Shown in pieces: positions 35,186 through 43,326 of a stretch of 53,467 nucleotides of DNA; position 1 is the stretch's first letter, and the number at the start of each line of letters is the position of its first letter. A program made the position numbers and the translations under genes. Source of the DNA: Blautia sp. An81 (lineage in GTDB: Bacteria > Bacillota > Clostridia > Lachnospirales > Lachnospiraceae). The DNA lies in assembly GCF_002161285.1 (NCBI RefSeq), contig NZ_NFHH01000027.1:1-53467 (forward strand). The letters run 5' to 3'. Below the pieces are notes generated by a model that saw only the letters and a list, made by a program, of their open reading frames with translations, searched no databases and was not told the DNA's origin.

Positions 35186-35362
35186 CTACCTTTCTTCCTT
35201 TTCTGTTCTCTCAATTTCTGCATAAGAGCGAAAATATCGGTTTGTCCCCTTATTGGAAAATATCTCTGATGTCTGGAGAACCCGGATTTCCGGGTTTTTC
35301 TCCAGAATCCTTTTAAACCAGCGAATGTCTCTCACTGTTCCCTGTAGCCTAATCTTCAGCAT
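35186..35362 (-). CDS. DUF3970 family small protein
   Basis: 58 residues: M-L-K-I-R-L-Q-G-T-V-R-D-I-R-W-F-K-R-I-L, N-P-E-I-R-V-L-Q-T-S, N-K-G-T-N-R-Y-F-R-S-Y. This pattern is recognisable as DUF3970, a small family common in mobile elements of Bacillota. The ATG at 35362 has GGAGGAG upstream and overlaps the end of the DUF6075 gene by 14 bp. It lies just before parA. The function is unknown. Confidence 0.75.
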   Translation of the reverse strand: MLKIRLQGTVRDIRWFKRILEKNPEIRVLQTSEIFSNKGTNRYFRSYAEIERTEKEER

Positions 35363-35822
35363 AAAACATCTCCTCCCAATCTACATAGAAACAGTAATCC
35401 GGATACCGGATTTTAATTGCTTCCCAAAAATATCTGGCATCTCCCGTACAAAAGACATCACTGACGGAATAAAGCCTTGTCTCAACAATCTGTTCCTCCG
35501 TATCATCATATTCATCTGTCGTAGGTGTCCCATCTGTATAAAGGTTAAATGCAATGCGGACAATCTTCTCGCTCCCACTGGTCTGCCAGCCTTCCTGAAG
35601 GCACTCCGGCTTTATAAACCCTGTTTTAAAGTCATAGATCCTATTTACATTTCGTCTGGTATCTTCTGACAGTCCAAGGCAATAAACCAGTGCTTTATGG
35701 TTTGTGTCCTGATACCGACATTTAGAAAGATAGGTATTATAAAATTTCTCATGTTCCTTGTTCTTAAAAGTAATTTTTCTTTCCTTACTCTTTTCTGCTC
35801 CTAACGCTGTGTTCTTTGTCAT
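35349..35822 (-). CDS. DUF6075 family protein
   Basis: 157 residues. After a short basic N-terminus comes a conserved segment F-Y-N-T-Y-L-S-K-C-R-Y-Q-D-T-N-H-K-A-L-V-Y-C-L-G, then D-T-R-R-N-V-N-R-I-Y-D-F-K. This matches the DUF6075 proteins often found between the partition genes and the recombinase in Clostridia ICEs. The C-terminus (Y-P-D-Y-C-F-Y-V-D-W-E-E-M) is acidic. No catalytic motif is evident. A GGAGGAAAAG site precedes the ATG. Confidence 0.75.
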   Translation of the reverse strand: MTKNTALGAEKSKERKITFKNKEHEKFYNTYLSKCRYQDTNHKALVYCLGLSEDTRRNVNRIYDFKTGFIKPECLQEGWQTSGSEKIVRIAFNLYTDGTPTTDEYDDTEEQIVETRLYSVSDVFCTGDARYFWEAIKIRYPDYCFYVDWEEMFYAED

Positions 35823-35854
35823 TTGCTTTTCCTCCTGAATCTTAAAATTTTATA

Positions 35855-35890
35855 TAAAAAATAGGGACACTCTGCTGCAAGTATCCCTAT
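35855..35890 (-). terminator. Terminator after the serine recombinase
   Basis: ATAGGGACAC (35861-35870) pairs with GTATCCCTAT (35881-35890) with two mismatches. On the minus strand it is followed by TTTTTTATA. It separates the recombinase transcript from the DUF6075-parA operon. Confidence 0.75.
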
Positions 35891-35894
35891 CTTC

Positions 35895-35910
35895 TATCAA
35901 TATATTGATA
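35895..35910. repeat. 16-bp perfect palindrome with a partial copy beyond the recombinase gene
   Basis: TATCAATATATTGATA is a perfect palindrome. Thirteen bases of it (TATCAATATATTG) recur at 37897-37909, upstream of the recombinase gene. The two copies are 2002 bp apart and flank the recombinase. This could be a recombinase-binding motif or chance in AT-rich DNA. Confidence 0.5.
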
Positions 35911-36071
35911 GCTCTATATTCACTTTCATAATTCAGGATTTTTTGTGTTCCCCGTACCGAGGTCTAAGGCAACCACAACGGTCACTTTGCTTACAAGTAC
36001 CTTTTCCTTGTGATTTTCCTCTAATCTGTTGAAACTGAAAAAGTCAACAAAGTGCGTAAATTCAAGGATTT

Positions 36072-37757
36072 CTAGGTATTTTTCCTTTGTAGTCCTACCA
36101 CAGTCTCAACGGTACTTTCATTGTCCCAACAAAGATCTGTCGTCTCCCCGTTATTGAAATATACCGGGAAACGGAACTTTATGTGCCTCAGAAATCTGCC
36201 ATCCGGCTGCTCCTGCTCATAAATGTCCACCTGTTCTACAAAGCTGTTTAAAAATTCTTTTTTCTCCAGATCAGTGAACTTATCATATAGTTTATCAAAA
36301 TACAACAAGAATTGATAGATGTTCTCTTCTGATATTTTCTTCTGTTTGATATTCAGCAGACGGTTCTTGACCTCACTGATGCTGCTCTCCACACCCTCGA
36401 TTTCATCATACAGTCGATACAAACGAGTTTCCATATCCTGATATTTTTTCTCATAGAATCTATCCGTAATATCCAGGCTGTCCATCTGCTGACCAAGTCT
36501 TGCTTTTGCTCCTGTCAGCTGTCTGTGCTGTTTTTCCAAATTTTCGATTTCCTTTTCAATTTCAGCTGTGTCAATCCTTGAACCGATCTTTTCTCGGATT
36601 GCTTCTTCAAATTTAGGATTCTGTACCAGCTTTCGGATAACCTCTTCAACCGCATTGTTAATCTTATCCTCATTCCATTGCTTGTGGTAGCCACATTTAT
36701 GACCGTCTACCAGGCGGCGATGTTTACACGCATAATAAAAATAATCCTTATATAAAGTTCCGTCTTTCTTTTTCTTTCGATTCACATTTCCGTACATCCC
36801 ACTACCACATAGCGGACATTTCAAGATTCCAGATAAAATATGTTCATGATCCAGGCTATGTATCTTCTCATATTTCACTCCGGTTTTTTCTCTTTTCTGA
36901 TGTGCCAGTTCCCAGTCTGTTTCTGAAATAATCCCTTCATGGATACCAGCATACAGCATGTAATTTTCCTGCTTTACAATACGATATTCATTTCGCGTTC
37001 CGGAAACCTTCTCATTCTTTCTTCGTCCGTAAGCCAGTTTTCCACAGTAAACCGGATTATCCAAAACACCTTTTATAAAGGAAGCAGCAAATGCATCCAA
37101 TGTATTATTATGTCTCTTTTTCTTTTTATATCCGTGTTGATTTAGCCATGTGGCAATCGCAGCAATTCCCATATTGGTATGAATGAATTTATCATAGATC
37201 AGGCGGATAATCTCTGCTTCATCCTCTGCAATCTGCAATTCTCCATTGATCAATTCATAACCATAGGGAGCAAATCCACCATTCCATTTTCCTTCTCTGG
37301 CTTTCTGTTTACGTCCTTCCATTGTCTGAACAAGAATGTTCTCTCGTTCAATCTCAGCCACGGCAGACAATACCGAAATCATCAGTTTTCCGCTGTCTTT
37401 GGAACTGTCAATGCCATCCTCCACACAGATCAGATTTACTCCAAAGTCCTGCATCCTCTGTAAAGAGTTTAAAACATCTGCCGCATTACGTCCAAATCTG
37501 GAAAGCTTAAACACCAGTACAAACTGTATCTCATCTGTACTATTCTCTATGTTATCCAGCATTCTCTGAAATTCCGGTCTGCCCTCTACGCTTTTTCCAG
37601 ATTTACCTTCATCTGAATACTCATTTACGATTTCCATGTTCTGAAATTCCGCATATCTCTTGAGTTTTTCTTTCTGGGCATCCAGACTGTATCCATCTAC
37701 CTGCATGGTGGTGGATACTCTGGTATATATATCGCATTTAATCTTTTTATTCTGCAT
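36072..37757 (-). CDS. Large serine recombinase (ICE integrase, TndX-like)
   Basis: 561 residues. The N-terminal resolvase domain has the catalytic serine in Y-T-R-V-S-T and the supporting Arg pair in L-S-R-F-G-R-N and E-R-E-N-I. A recombinase domain (G-G-F-A-P-Y-G-Y) follows, then a zinc ribbon (C-P-L-C-G-S-G-M and Y-A-C-K-H-x5-G-H-K-C), then a coiled coil near 395-470. This is the layout of large serine integrases that excise and insert ICEs without a host cofactor. GAGAGGAAG precedes the ATG. In such systems the attachment site usually lies next to the 5' end of the gene, so the right ICE end is expected between 37758 and 38092. Confidence 0.93.
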   Translation of the reverse strand: MQNKKIKCDIYTRVSTTMQVDGYSLDAQKEKLKRYAEFQNMEIVNEYSDEGKSGKSVEGRPEFQRMLDNIENSTDEIQFVLVFKLSRFGRNAADVLNSLQRMQDFGVNLICVEDGIDSSKDSGKLMISVLSAVAEIERENILVQTMEGRKQKAREGKWNGGFAPYGYELINGELQIAEDEAEIIRLIYDKFIHTNMGIAAIATWLNQHGYKKKKRHNNTLDAFAASFIKGVLDNPVYCGKLAYGRRKNEKVSGTRNEYRIVKQENYMLYAGIHEGIISETDWELAHQKREKTGVKYEKIHSLDHEHILSGILKCPLCGSGMYGNVNRKKKKDGTLYKDYFYYACKHRRLVDGHKCGYHKQWNEDKINNAVEEVIRKLVQNPKFEEAIREKIGSRIDTAEIEKEIENLEKQHRQLTGAKARLGQQMDSLDITDRFYEKKYQDMETRLYRLYDEIEGVESSISEVKNRLLNIKQKKISEENIYQFLLYFDKLYDKFTDLEKKEFLNSFVEQVDIYEQEQPDGRFLRHIKFRFPVYFNNGETTDLCWDNESTVETVVGLQRKNT

Positions 37758-38092
37758 AATCTTCCTCTCTATATAACTCCGTTTTCTGTCCCAACTTTAT
37801 TTTAGTGCTAACTCCAACATTTTTCAATACTTATTTTCCTTATTGACTCATTTCTCTGTCAATCGTATAATTAAAATAGGTACAGTGAGTATCTGTTATC
37901 AATATATTGTCCACCCACCGCTGGCGGCATATAAATGATCAGTTTGAAATATTACCCGCTCACCGTAAGCGTCTAATAAATGTCCGGCATAAAAATTATT
38001 TAGAAAATATTTATGTTTTCGACATTGTGTTTTCATCACACATTTCATATACTATAAATACACAAAAAGCCAGAAAAAGAGGAGGTGTTAGT
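37758..38092. other. Gap holding the probable right end of the ICE
   Basis: 335 bp between the recombinase start and the next plus-strand gene. It contains a second copy of TATCAATATATTG (37897-37909) followed by a GC-richer stretch (CCACCCACCGCTGGCGGCAT, 37911-37930), then the promoter of the antitoxin gene. The composition change near 37910 fits a junction. The left end of the ICE lies outside the window, so no direct repeat can be confirmed. Confidence 0.35.
38025..38053 (+). promoter_or_regulatory. Promoter of the antitoxin/GNAT pair
   Basis: TTGTGT (38025-38030), a 17-base spacer and TATACT (38048-38053), followed by GAGGAGG and the ATG at 38093. The inverted repeat GTGT...ACAC overlaps the -35 region and could be the antitoxin operator. 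Confidence 0.5.
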
Positions 38093-38278
38093 ATGGCTAC
38101 TTCAAGTATTACTCATAATTTTGTCGTATCCAAGCCCAATAGCGTAAAACGGTTTGTCGCAGCGATTGACGAAGCTGATCGTGACCGAACACCAAAGCCG
38201 ACACTTCCAGGACGTCAGTTAACGAACCCACAGGAAATCTTAGCTTTAATGGCAAAAAGGAAAAAACAACATGTCTGA
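38093..38278 (+). CDS. Small protein, probable antitoxin of a GNAT toxin
   Basis: 61 residues (M-A-T-S-S-I-T-H-N-F-V-V-S-K-P-N-S-V-K-R-F-V-A-A-I). The C-terminal half is basic and proline-containing. The ATG at 38093 follows GAGGAGG; the longer frame from 37907 has no ribosome site. It overlaps the downstream acetyltransferase by 8 bp, an arrangement usual for antitoxin and GNAT-toxin genes. The assignment comes from size, order and overlap, since the fold is not recognisable by eye. Confidence 0.65.
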   Translation: MATSSITHNFVVSKPNSVKRFVAAIDEADRDRTPKPTLPGRQLTNPQEILALMAKRKKQHV

Positions 38279-38879
38279 TAAATATTTTACCGTTAATATC
38301 CGGGCATATTTGGATAAAGGCCAACCGACATATATCGGGGAGGAAAGTCTTTACGACTTGCTCTCCGATTTTTCTTGTCCCCATAACCCCGATGTAGAAT
38401 ACTTTTTATTACATAATGCGATTGAATTTACAAAGAAAGATCAATCCATTACCTATCTGGTATTTGACGCAGATGACGCATCTCTGGTTGGCTATTTTTC
38501 TCTTACAGTAAAGCCTATCTCTATCCGTGCTTCAAACATCAGCAAGACAATGGGAAAAAAACTTTCCCGTGTCAGTATCCTGGATGAAGAAACACACTCC
38601 TATACCACAGCAGCCTACCTGATCGCACCGTTGGGAAAGAACTATTCTCTTCCAAGAGAAAAACGGATTTCCGGGAATATTCTGCTGGGATTTGCACTGG
38701 AAACCATATCAAATCTCAAATATTCCGTAGGCGGCGTTATAGAATTTCTTGAATGCGAGGATAATGAATTTCTTCTGAACTTTTATACACAGAATCGTTT
38801 CAAGCCATTTGATACTCGTATTACAGCTTCCCAGAATAATGAGCCGCACACTCTGCATCAGCTTTTGAAATTTATTTGA
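38271..38879 (+). CDS. GNAT-family acetyltransferase, probable toxin
   Basis: 202 residues. V-G-Y-F-S-L-T-V and A-A-Y-L-I-A-P-L-G-K-N lead to R-E-K-R-I-S-G-N-I-L-L-G-F-A-L, which fits the acetyl-CoA loop and helix of GNAT enzymes (R/Q-x-x-G-x-G/A). L-L-N-F-Y-T-Q-N-R-F-K-P matches the usual C-terminal Y-x-x-x-G-F region. In pairs with a short upstream antitoxin, such enzymes acetylate aminoacyl-tRNA and stop translation (TacT, AtaT type). Here that role is inferred from gene order. The gene ends at a strong bidirectional terminator. Confidence 0.7.
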   Translation: MSDKYFTVNIRAYLDKGQPTYIGEESLYDLLSDFSCPHNPDVEYFLLHNAIEFTKKDQSITYLVFDADDASLVGYFSLTVKPISIRASNISKTMGKKLSRVSILDEETHSYTTAAYLIAPLGKNYSLPREKRISGNILLGFALETISNLKYSVGGVIEFLECEDNEFLLNFYTQNRFKPFDTRITASQNNEPHTLHQLLKFI

Positions 38880-38890
38880 TATAGAACAAA

Positions 38891-38936
38891 AAGCGACAGT
38901 CTGATCTACATTTAGTATTTTAGGAAACTGTCGCTT
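38891..38936. terminator. Bidirectional terminator
   Basis: AAGCGACAGT (38891-38900) pairs exactly with ACTGTCGCTT (38927-38936). T-rich tracts lie on both sides, so it serves the plus-strand acetyltransferase and the convergent 44-residue gene. Its right arm overlaps the end of the latter. Confidence 0.8.
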
Positions 38937-39054
38937 CTTTTTCTTCTTTATTCTGTTTTTCTTCCTCCAACTCCCGGAGGACTTCATCGCCGTACTTATC
39001 GATCATCCGTACCAGAAAATTGATGCACCGCTCAAATTCAATATTCTGTTGCAT
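38920..39054 (-). CDS. 44-residue charged protein
   Basis: Short minus-strand frame: ATG at 39054 preceded by CAGGAGG, TAA at 38920. The product (M-Q-Q-N-I-E-F-E-R-C-I-N-F-L-V-R-M-I-D-K-Y-G) is helical, with a Lys/Glu-rich tail. It is divergent from the STAND NTPase gene and could be its partner or regulator. Family not recognised. Confidence 0.6.
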   Translation of the reverse strand: MQQNIEFERCINFLVRMIDKYGDEVLRELEEEKQNKEEKEATVS

Positions 39055-39172
39055 AAGTTCCTCCTGTCATTGTTTTGATCTGAGGTTATTTTACAGAATT
39101 CACTTATAAACAGCATTGAACCAGAATTGAGCAAAAATTGAGAAAAACATTGATAAACATATCTCATTTTTC

Positions 39173-39201
39173 TTGAATCGAATATATGTTCGTGATATGA
39201 T
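39173..39201 (+). promoter_or_regulatory. Promoter of the STAND NTPase gene
   Basis: TTGAAT (39173-39178), a 17-base spacer and TATGAT (39196-39201). Just upstream (about 39125-39155) ATTGAG/ATTGAT recurs three times about 11-12 bp apart, possible operator repeats for the divergent gene pair. Confidence 0.5.
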
Positions 39202-39259
39202 TTACTTATTCAACCAACCTATTCACAAGTTTTAATTTACAGAAAAGAGGAAATGCCTA

Positions 39260-41572
39260 TTGAATCGCTGTGATTTTAGTTCTATTATGACAATTTTACG
39301 AAGCTACATACGGGAAAACAATCAGCTGAATCAGTCTGAATTTTTATATGAAGTATTTGATGACTTTCTTTCCAGTCCAGAAGGAGCTGATTTTTCTTTC
39401 GATAATGGACTTGTATGCCGCTGGATGAGCGGGCAGGCAAAAGTCAGTCCCAAACTTATCAACTACTATTCTGGAAAAAGCTCTCAAATGAAACTTTCAG
39501 ATACTCTGGAACAAATGATTCTGCCCATGATGTTTGATCCGGATAAGGCTTTATCAGATGTATATCTGCTTTTTATACAAGACCCCAGTATCTCTGACAA
39601 AAAGAAAGAACAGCTTTCATCTTTGTATCTTTCAGCAGACACGCAGACTCAGTTTCTTACACAGATCATCTGTTTTGGAATGGAACGTACCTTTGTCAAA
39701 CGTGATACAAAAAATCAAAAGCTTCTTGCCGGTGGCTCTTTATCTCCTGTTGTTCTTGGCTATATTGCTGACAGCGAAGTTCCAAGACCATGTCACCATT
39801 TTGTAGGAAGAGAATCTGAAATAGAAAATCTACATAAGTGTCTGGAAAACAATTCCAAAGTTTTTCTTTATGGCATACCAGGCATTGGAAAAAGCGAATT
39901 GGCCAAAGCATATGCCAGAAAGTATAAAAAATACTATACCAACATCCTTTATATCGAATACACCGGAGATCTACACCAGTCTGTTACAGACATGGACTTT
40001 ACAGATGATATGCCAGGTATCAGCAAAGAAAAGCGTTTTCAAAACCACAACCGCTACCTTCGTTCCCTGAGAGAAGATACCCTACTCATCATTGACAATT
40101 TCAATGTGACTGCCACACAGGACAATTTTCTTTCTGTTGTCATGAAATATCATTGCCGGATTTTATTTACAACCAGAAGCAATCTTACTGGTTATGCCCT
40201 GTTTCCATTAATTGAAATATCAGATTCTTCGTCACTATTTGAACTGGTTTCTGCTTTTTATCCAGAAGCGTCCGAATATAAATCTGTTGTTGAAGAAATT
40301 ATTGAAGCCGTACACCGACATACATTTGCAGTGGAACTGGCTGCCAAGCTTCTGAATAATGGTATTCTGCCACCAGCTCAATTATTAAAAAAATTGCAGG
40401 AAGAAAAAGCAGCACTGAAAAGTGAAGATAACATTCGGATTATTAAAGACGGGCAAAGCAGTAAAGCAACCTATTATTGTCATATTCACACACTGTTCTC
40501 CCTCTATACGCTTTCGGAATTTCAGCAGAATCTGATGTCAAATATGTGTTTTCTTCCATCGTCTGGTCTGTCAGCAAGAATTTTTGCCAACTGGATGCAT
40601 TTATCCAATTTGAACGAAATCAACGACCTGATAGAAGCCGGATTTATCCAGGCTAATACACGCCATACCATTTCCCTGCATCCGATGATTCAGGAAATTA
40701 CACTTTCAGAGACAAAGCCATCTGTAAGTAGTTGCCATACATTTCTGGATTCCTTACAGCAACTATGCTTAATGCATGGAATTGAAGTTGACTATTACAA
40801 GAAATTGTTCCAGACAATAGAAAATATCGTAGAATTGATTGAAAAAGATGATATGTCTATGTATCTACTTTTTCTGGAAAATACTTTTCCATATATGCAA
40901 AAATATGATTATCAAAAAGGCATGAAAGAAATACTTCAGGAATTGAAATATCTTTTAAAGGCAAAGAATATTGGTACTGCTTCTGACCGGGCATTATTAC
41001 TGGATTTTCAGGCAACACTTGAAACCAATCCTGAAAAAGCAATTAAACTGGAAAAAGATGCACTTGCCCAGATTAAAAATATCACATCGGACAATGCCCG
41101 CCTTGCTTCCAACCTTCATGCCAATCTTGGAGGGCTTTACCGCATGAACGGTTATGCAGATCTTGCAAGAGAACATATGAAAAAAAGTGTCTTGCTACTT
41201 AACCAGTATAAACTGCTTAATATTAATGACAGCATACCACAGATTGCCAATTATGCAATGTTCCTGGCAGAACAGCAAGAACCTGAAAGAGGAATATCCG
41301 AATTACAAAAATTATCCAGCATCATCAAGGAATATCATTCTGATGATTGTCTGGATTATGCTACAGTACAGGAAACCCTTGGAACCATCTATCTGATGAC
41401 TGCCGATCTTCTCCAGGCCAAAGCACATTTTAAAAGGGCTTTCAAGATTTATGAAAAAATCTGGGCTGATGAGCCGGAAATAATTGAAGCAAAATATCAG
41501 GAAATTCAAGCGTTATATCCGCAAATCGGACTCTCTATTGGAAAAAAGCTATCCAATCTTTTAACTAAATAA
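39260..41572 (+). CDS. STAND-type (NB-ARC-like) NTPase with C-terminal helical repeats
   Basis: 770 residues from a TTG at 39260 behind AAAGAGG. The N-terminal 170 residues are an unrecognised helical domain. An H-F-V-G-R-E-S-E-I sequence then opens the NTPase: Walker A Y-G-I-P-G-I-G-K-S near residue 211 and Walker B L-L-I-I-D-N-F near 275, followed by I-L-F-T-T-R-S. A winged-helix-like part and TPR-like helices (A-N-L-H-A-N-L-G-G-L-Y-R, Y-A-T-V-Q-E-T-L-G-T-I-Y) follow. STAND proteins are signal-triggered oligomerising switches, used in regulation and in phage sensing (Avs type). No nuclease or other effector is seen at the N-terminus, so a regulatory role is equally possible. It lies beside a GNAT toxin pair in accessory DNA. 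Confidence 0.82.
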   Translation: MNRCDFSSIMTILRSYIRENNQLNQSEFLYEVFDDFLSSPEGADFSFDNGLVCRWMSGQAKVSPKLINYYSGKSSQMKLSDTLEQMILPMMFDPDKALSDVYLLFIQDPSISDKKKEQLSSLYLSADTQTQFLTQIICFGMERTFVKRDTKNQKLLAGGSLSPVVLGYIADSEVPRPCHHFVGRESEIENLHKCLENNSKVFLYGIPGIGKSELAKAYARKYKKYYTNILYIEYTGDLHQSVTDMDFTDDMPGISKEKRFQNHNRYLRSLREDTLLIIDNFNVTATQDNFLSVVMKYHCRILFTTRSNLTGYALFPLIEISDSSSLFELVSAFYPEASEYKSVVEEIIEAVHRHTFAVELAAKLLNNGILPPAQLLKKLQEEKAALKSEDNIRIIKDGQSSKATYYCHIHTLFSLYTLSEFQQNLMSNMCFLPSSGLSARIFANWMHLSNLNEINDLIEAGFIQANTRHTISLHPMIQEITLSETKPSVSSCHTFLDSLQQLCLMHGIEVDYYKKLFQTIENIVELIEKDDMSMYLLFLENTFPYMQKYDYQKGMKEILQELKYLLKAKNIGTASDRALLLDFQATLETNPEKAIKLEKDALAQIKNITSDNARLASNLHANLGGLYRMNGYADLAREHMKKSVLLLNQYKLLNINDSIPQIANYAMFLAEQQEPERGISELQKLSSIIKEYHSDDCLDYATVQETLGTIYLMTADLLQAKAHFKRAFKIYEKIWADEPEIIEAKYQEIQALYPQIGLSIGKKLSNLLTK

Positions 41573-41581
41573 GTATAATTT

Positions 41582-41609
41582 ACGGCGGACAAATTGTCCG
41601 CCGTTTTTT
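41582..41609 (+). terminator. Terminator after the STAND NTPase gene
   Basis: ACGGCGGACAA pairs with TTGTCCGCCGT around a one-base loop, followed by TTTTTT. Textbook rho-independent terminator 10 bp past the stop. Confidence 0.92.
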
Positions 41610-41781
41610 CCCACTTCATAAAAACGTCCTCAATGTCAAAACCTAATGGACACTTTTATTTATACTTTTAAAAAATTCGATTCCTTTATTCCTATTTTCC
41701 TACTAAAAATAGATACATCCCTCTATAAAAATTGTATATATAATCTTCTCTCTTTACTTTTTTTACAACTACCTTCCGCTT

Positions 41782-42444
41782 TTAATCTGTTTCATCTTTC
41801 ACTTTACTGATCACTCCTCCCTCCATTTCATAAACTTCATCACAAAGAACCTCTATATCTTCCCGGTTATGGCTGGCCAGGATAATCAGTTTGTTTTCTT
41901 CTTTCATTTTTAACAGAAGCTCTCTGATCTCTCTCACCCCGTTCTTATCCAAACCATTCATAGGTTCATCCAGAATTAAAATTCCCGGTTCTTCCATGAT
42001 GGCCTGTGCAATGGCAAGTCTCTGGCGCATACCCAGTGAATATTTTCCAACAGGACGTTTCAATGCAGGATCTAAACCAACCTTTCTCAGAACAGAGCAA
42101 AGATAATCTTTATTCTTTTTGTTTCGCAAAGTATAAAGAAATTCCAAGTTATGATAACCGCTCCATGTACGCAAAAAACCGGGTTCCTCAATAATAATCC
42201 CCGCATCAGTCAGCATATCCTTATCTTTTCCCATTACTTTACCGTTGACAGTTATCGTTCCCTCATCGCAAGAAAGAAAACCGCAAATAGATTTAAACAA
42301 AACAGTTTTTCCAGAACCGTTGTGCCCTACAAGACCATAAATTTTACCACTTTCACACAAAAGTGAAACATCCTTTAAAACTTTGTTATCTTTAAAGCTT
42401 TTACTTACATGGGATACTTCAATTACATAATCCTGTCTGTCCAT
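41782..42444 (-). CDS. ABC transporter ATP-binding protein
   Basis: 220 residues. Walker A is G-H-N-G-S-G-K-T, the signature a degenerate Y-S-L-G-M-R-Q, and Walker B I-L-I-L-D-E-P-M-N-G-L-D, with a switch His in L-A-S-H-N-R-E. This is the small, stand-alone subunit type used by ABC-2 exporters and lantibiotic-immunity transporters. The ATG at 42444 follows AGGAG; a GTG three codons earlier is possible. It is the last gene of an operon with two permeases and a lipoprotein. Confidence 0.93.
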   Translation of the reverse strand: MDRQDYVIEVSHVSKSFKDNKVLKDVSLLCESGKIYGLVGHNGSGKTVLFKSICGFLSCDEGTITVNGKVMGKDKDMLTDAGIIIEEPGFLRTWSGYHNLEFLYTLRNKKNKDYLCSVLRKVGLDPALKRPVGKYSLGMRQRLAIAQAIMEEPGILILDEPMNGLDKNGVREIRELLLKMKEENKLIILASHNREDIEVLCDEVYEMEGGVISKVKDETD

Positions 42445-42455
42445 ATATTTCACTC

Positions 42456-43316
42456 CTATATATCCTCATTTTCCCAGTTAAATTCTATTTTTTTTACTTT
42501 TATTAAAATAATGACCGTCATACACAGAATCCCTACTATTAGGAACCCAAACATATAAGATATGGACGGCAGCCAATAATAACCATAATCCGGAGTCGCA
42601 ATCCTTGCAAGTTCAGCCCATATCGTCGGAATAAAAAATGCCAGTTTATGACGTATCATAGGATGTATATTCAATACAGGAAACAGAGCGATCGCCAAGG
42701 CAAGACTGCCTGCAACTGCAGCAATCTTATTTAAAAACAAACTTAACAAAAACATCAGAGTTCCTATAAATGTACAGATACAAACACAAAGAAAGATCTG
42801 CAGTCCCATAAGCTGTAATGGCGAAAATTCGGAGAAAATCTCGTAATAAATAAACACAGAACTGTCAAACTGTGTAAGAGCCCTTGTCATTGCAGCTGTC
42901 CTCAGCAACTTTCCCCACTCATTGCTCCATTCTATATCCGGCAAAAGAGGAAGTATTGTACAGATGACTGCCACAACAGTAAGAACTACGGATCTGACAA
43001 AAATTCCTCCTATCTGCCCTAATGCCCAACGCTTTCTTCCTACACGGATTGCATGATACATATTCACATGCTGCATAAAGGGCACATCCGTGTTCACATA
43101 AATCACCCCAAACCAAAACATAATTAAATAAGAAAAACTACACATTGCAAATGGGAATACACACCATGAGGAAGGATAGTTTACTGCAACCGAAAACTGT
43201 CGGATAGCCCTCACATATGATCGACTGACTACGAGCATCAATATTACAAAAACTGCCATTTTACTATTGATGATTTTCAGTATGGAATTTTTCCAGGTAT
43301 ACTGCAATAATTTCAT
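42456..43316 (-). CDS. ABC-2-like permease
   Basis: 286 residues with about six hydrophobic segments. Examples are M-A-V-F-V-I-L-M-L-V-V-S, S-Y-L-I-M-F-W-F-G-V-I-Y-V and V-V-L-T-V-V-A-V-I-C-T-I-L-P-L-L, and the last is F-L-I-V-G-I-L-C-M-T-V-I-I-L-I near the C-terminus. It pairs with the ATPase just downstream and the related permease just upstream. The substrate is not evident. Confidence 0.82.
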   Translation of the reverse strand: MKLLQYTWKNSILKIINSKMAVFVILMLVVSRSYVRAIRQFSVAVNYPSSWCVFPFAMCSFSYLIMFWFGVIYVNTDVPFMQHVNMYHAIRVGRKRWALGQIGGIFVRSVVLTVVAVICTILPLLPDIEWSNEWGKLLRTAAMTRALTQFDSSVFIYYEIFSEFSPLQLMGLQIFLCVCICTFIGTLMFLLSLFLNKIAAVAGSLALAIALFPVLNIHPMIRHKLAFFIPTIWAELARIATPDYGYYWLPSISYMFGFLIVGILCMTVIILIKVKKIEFNWENEDI

Positions 43317-43326
43317 ATTCCCACCT

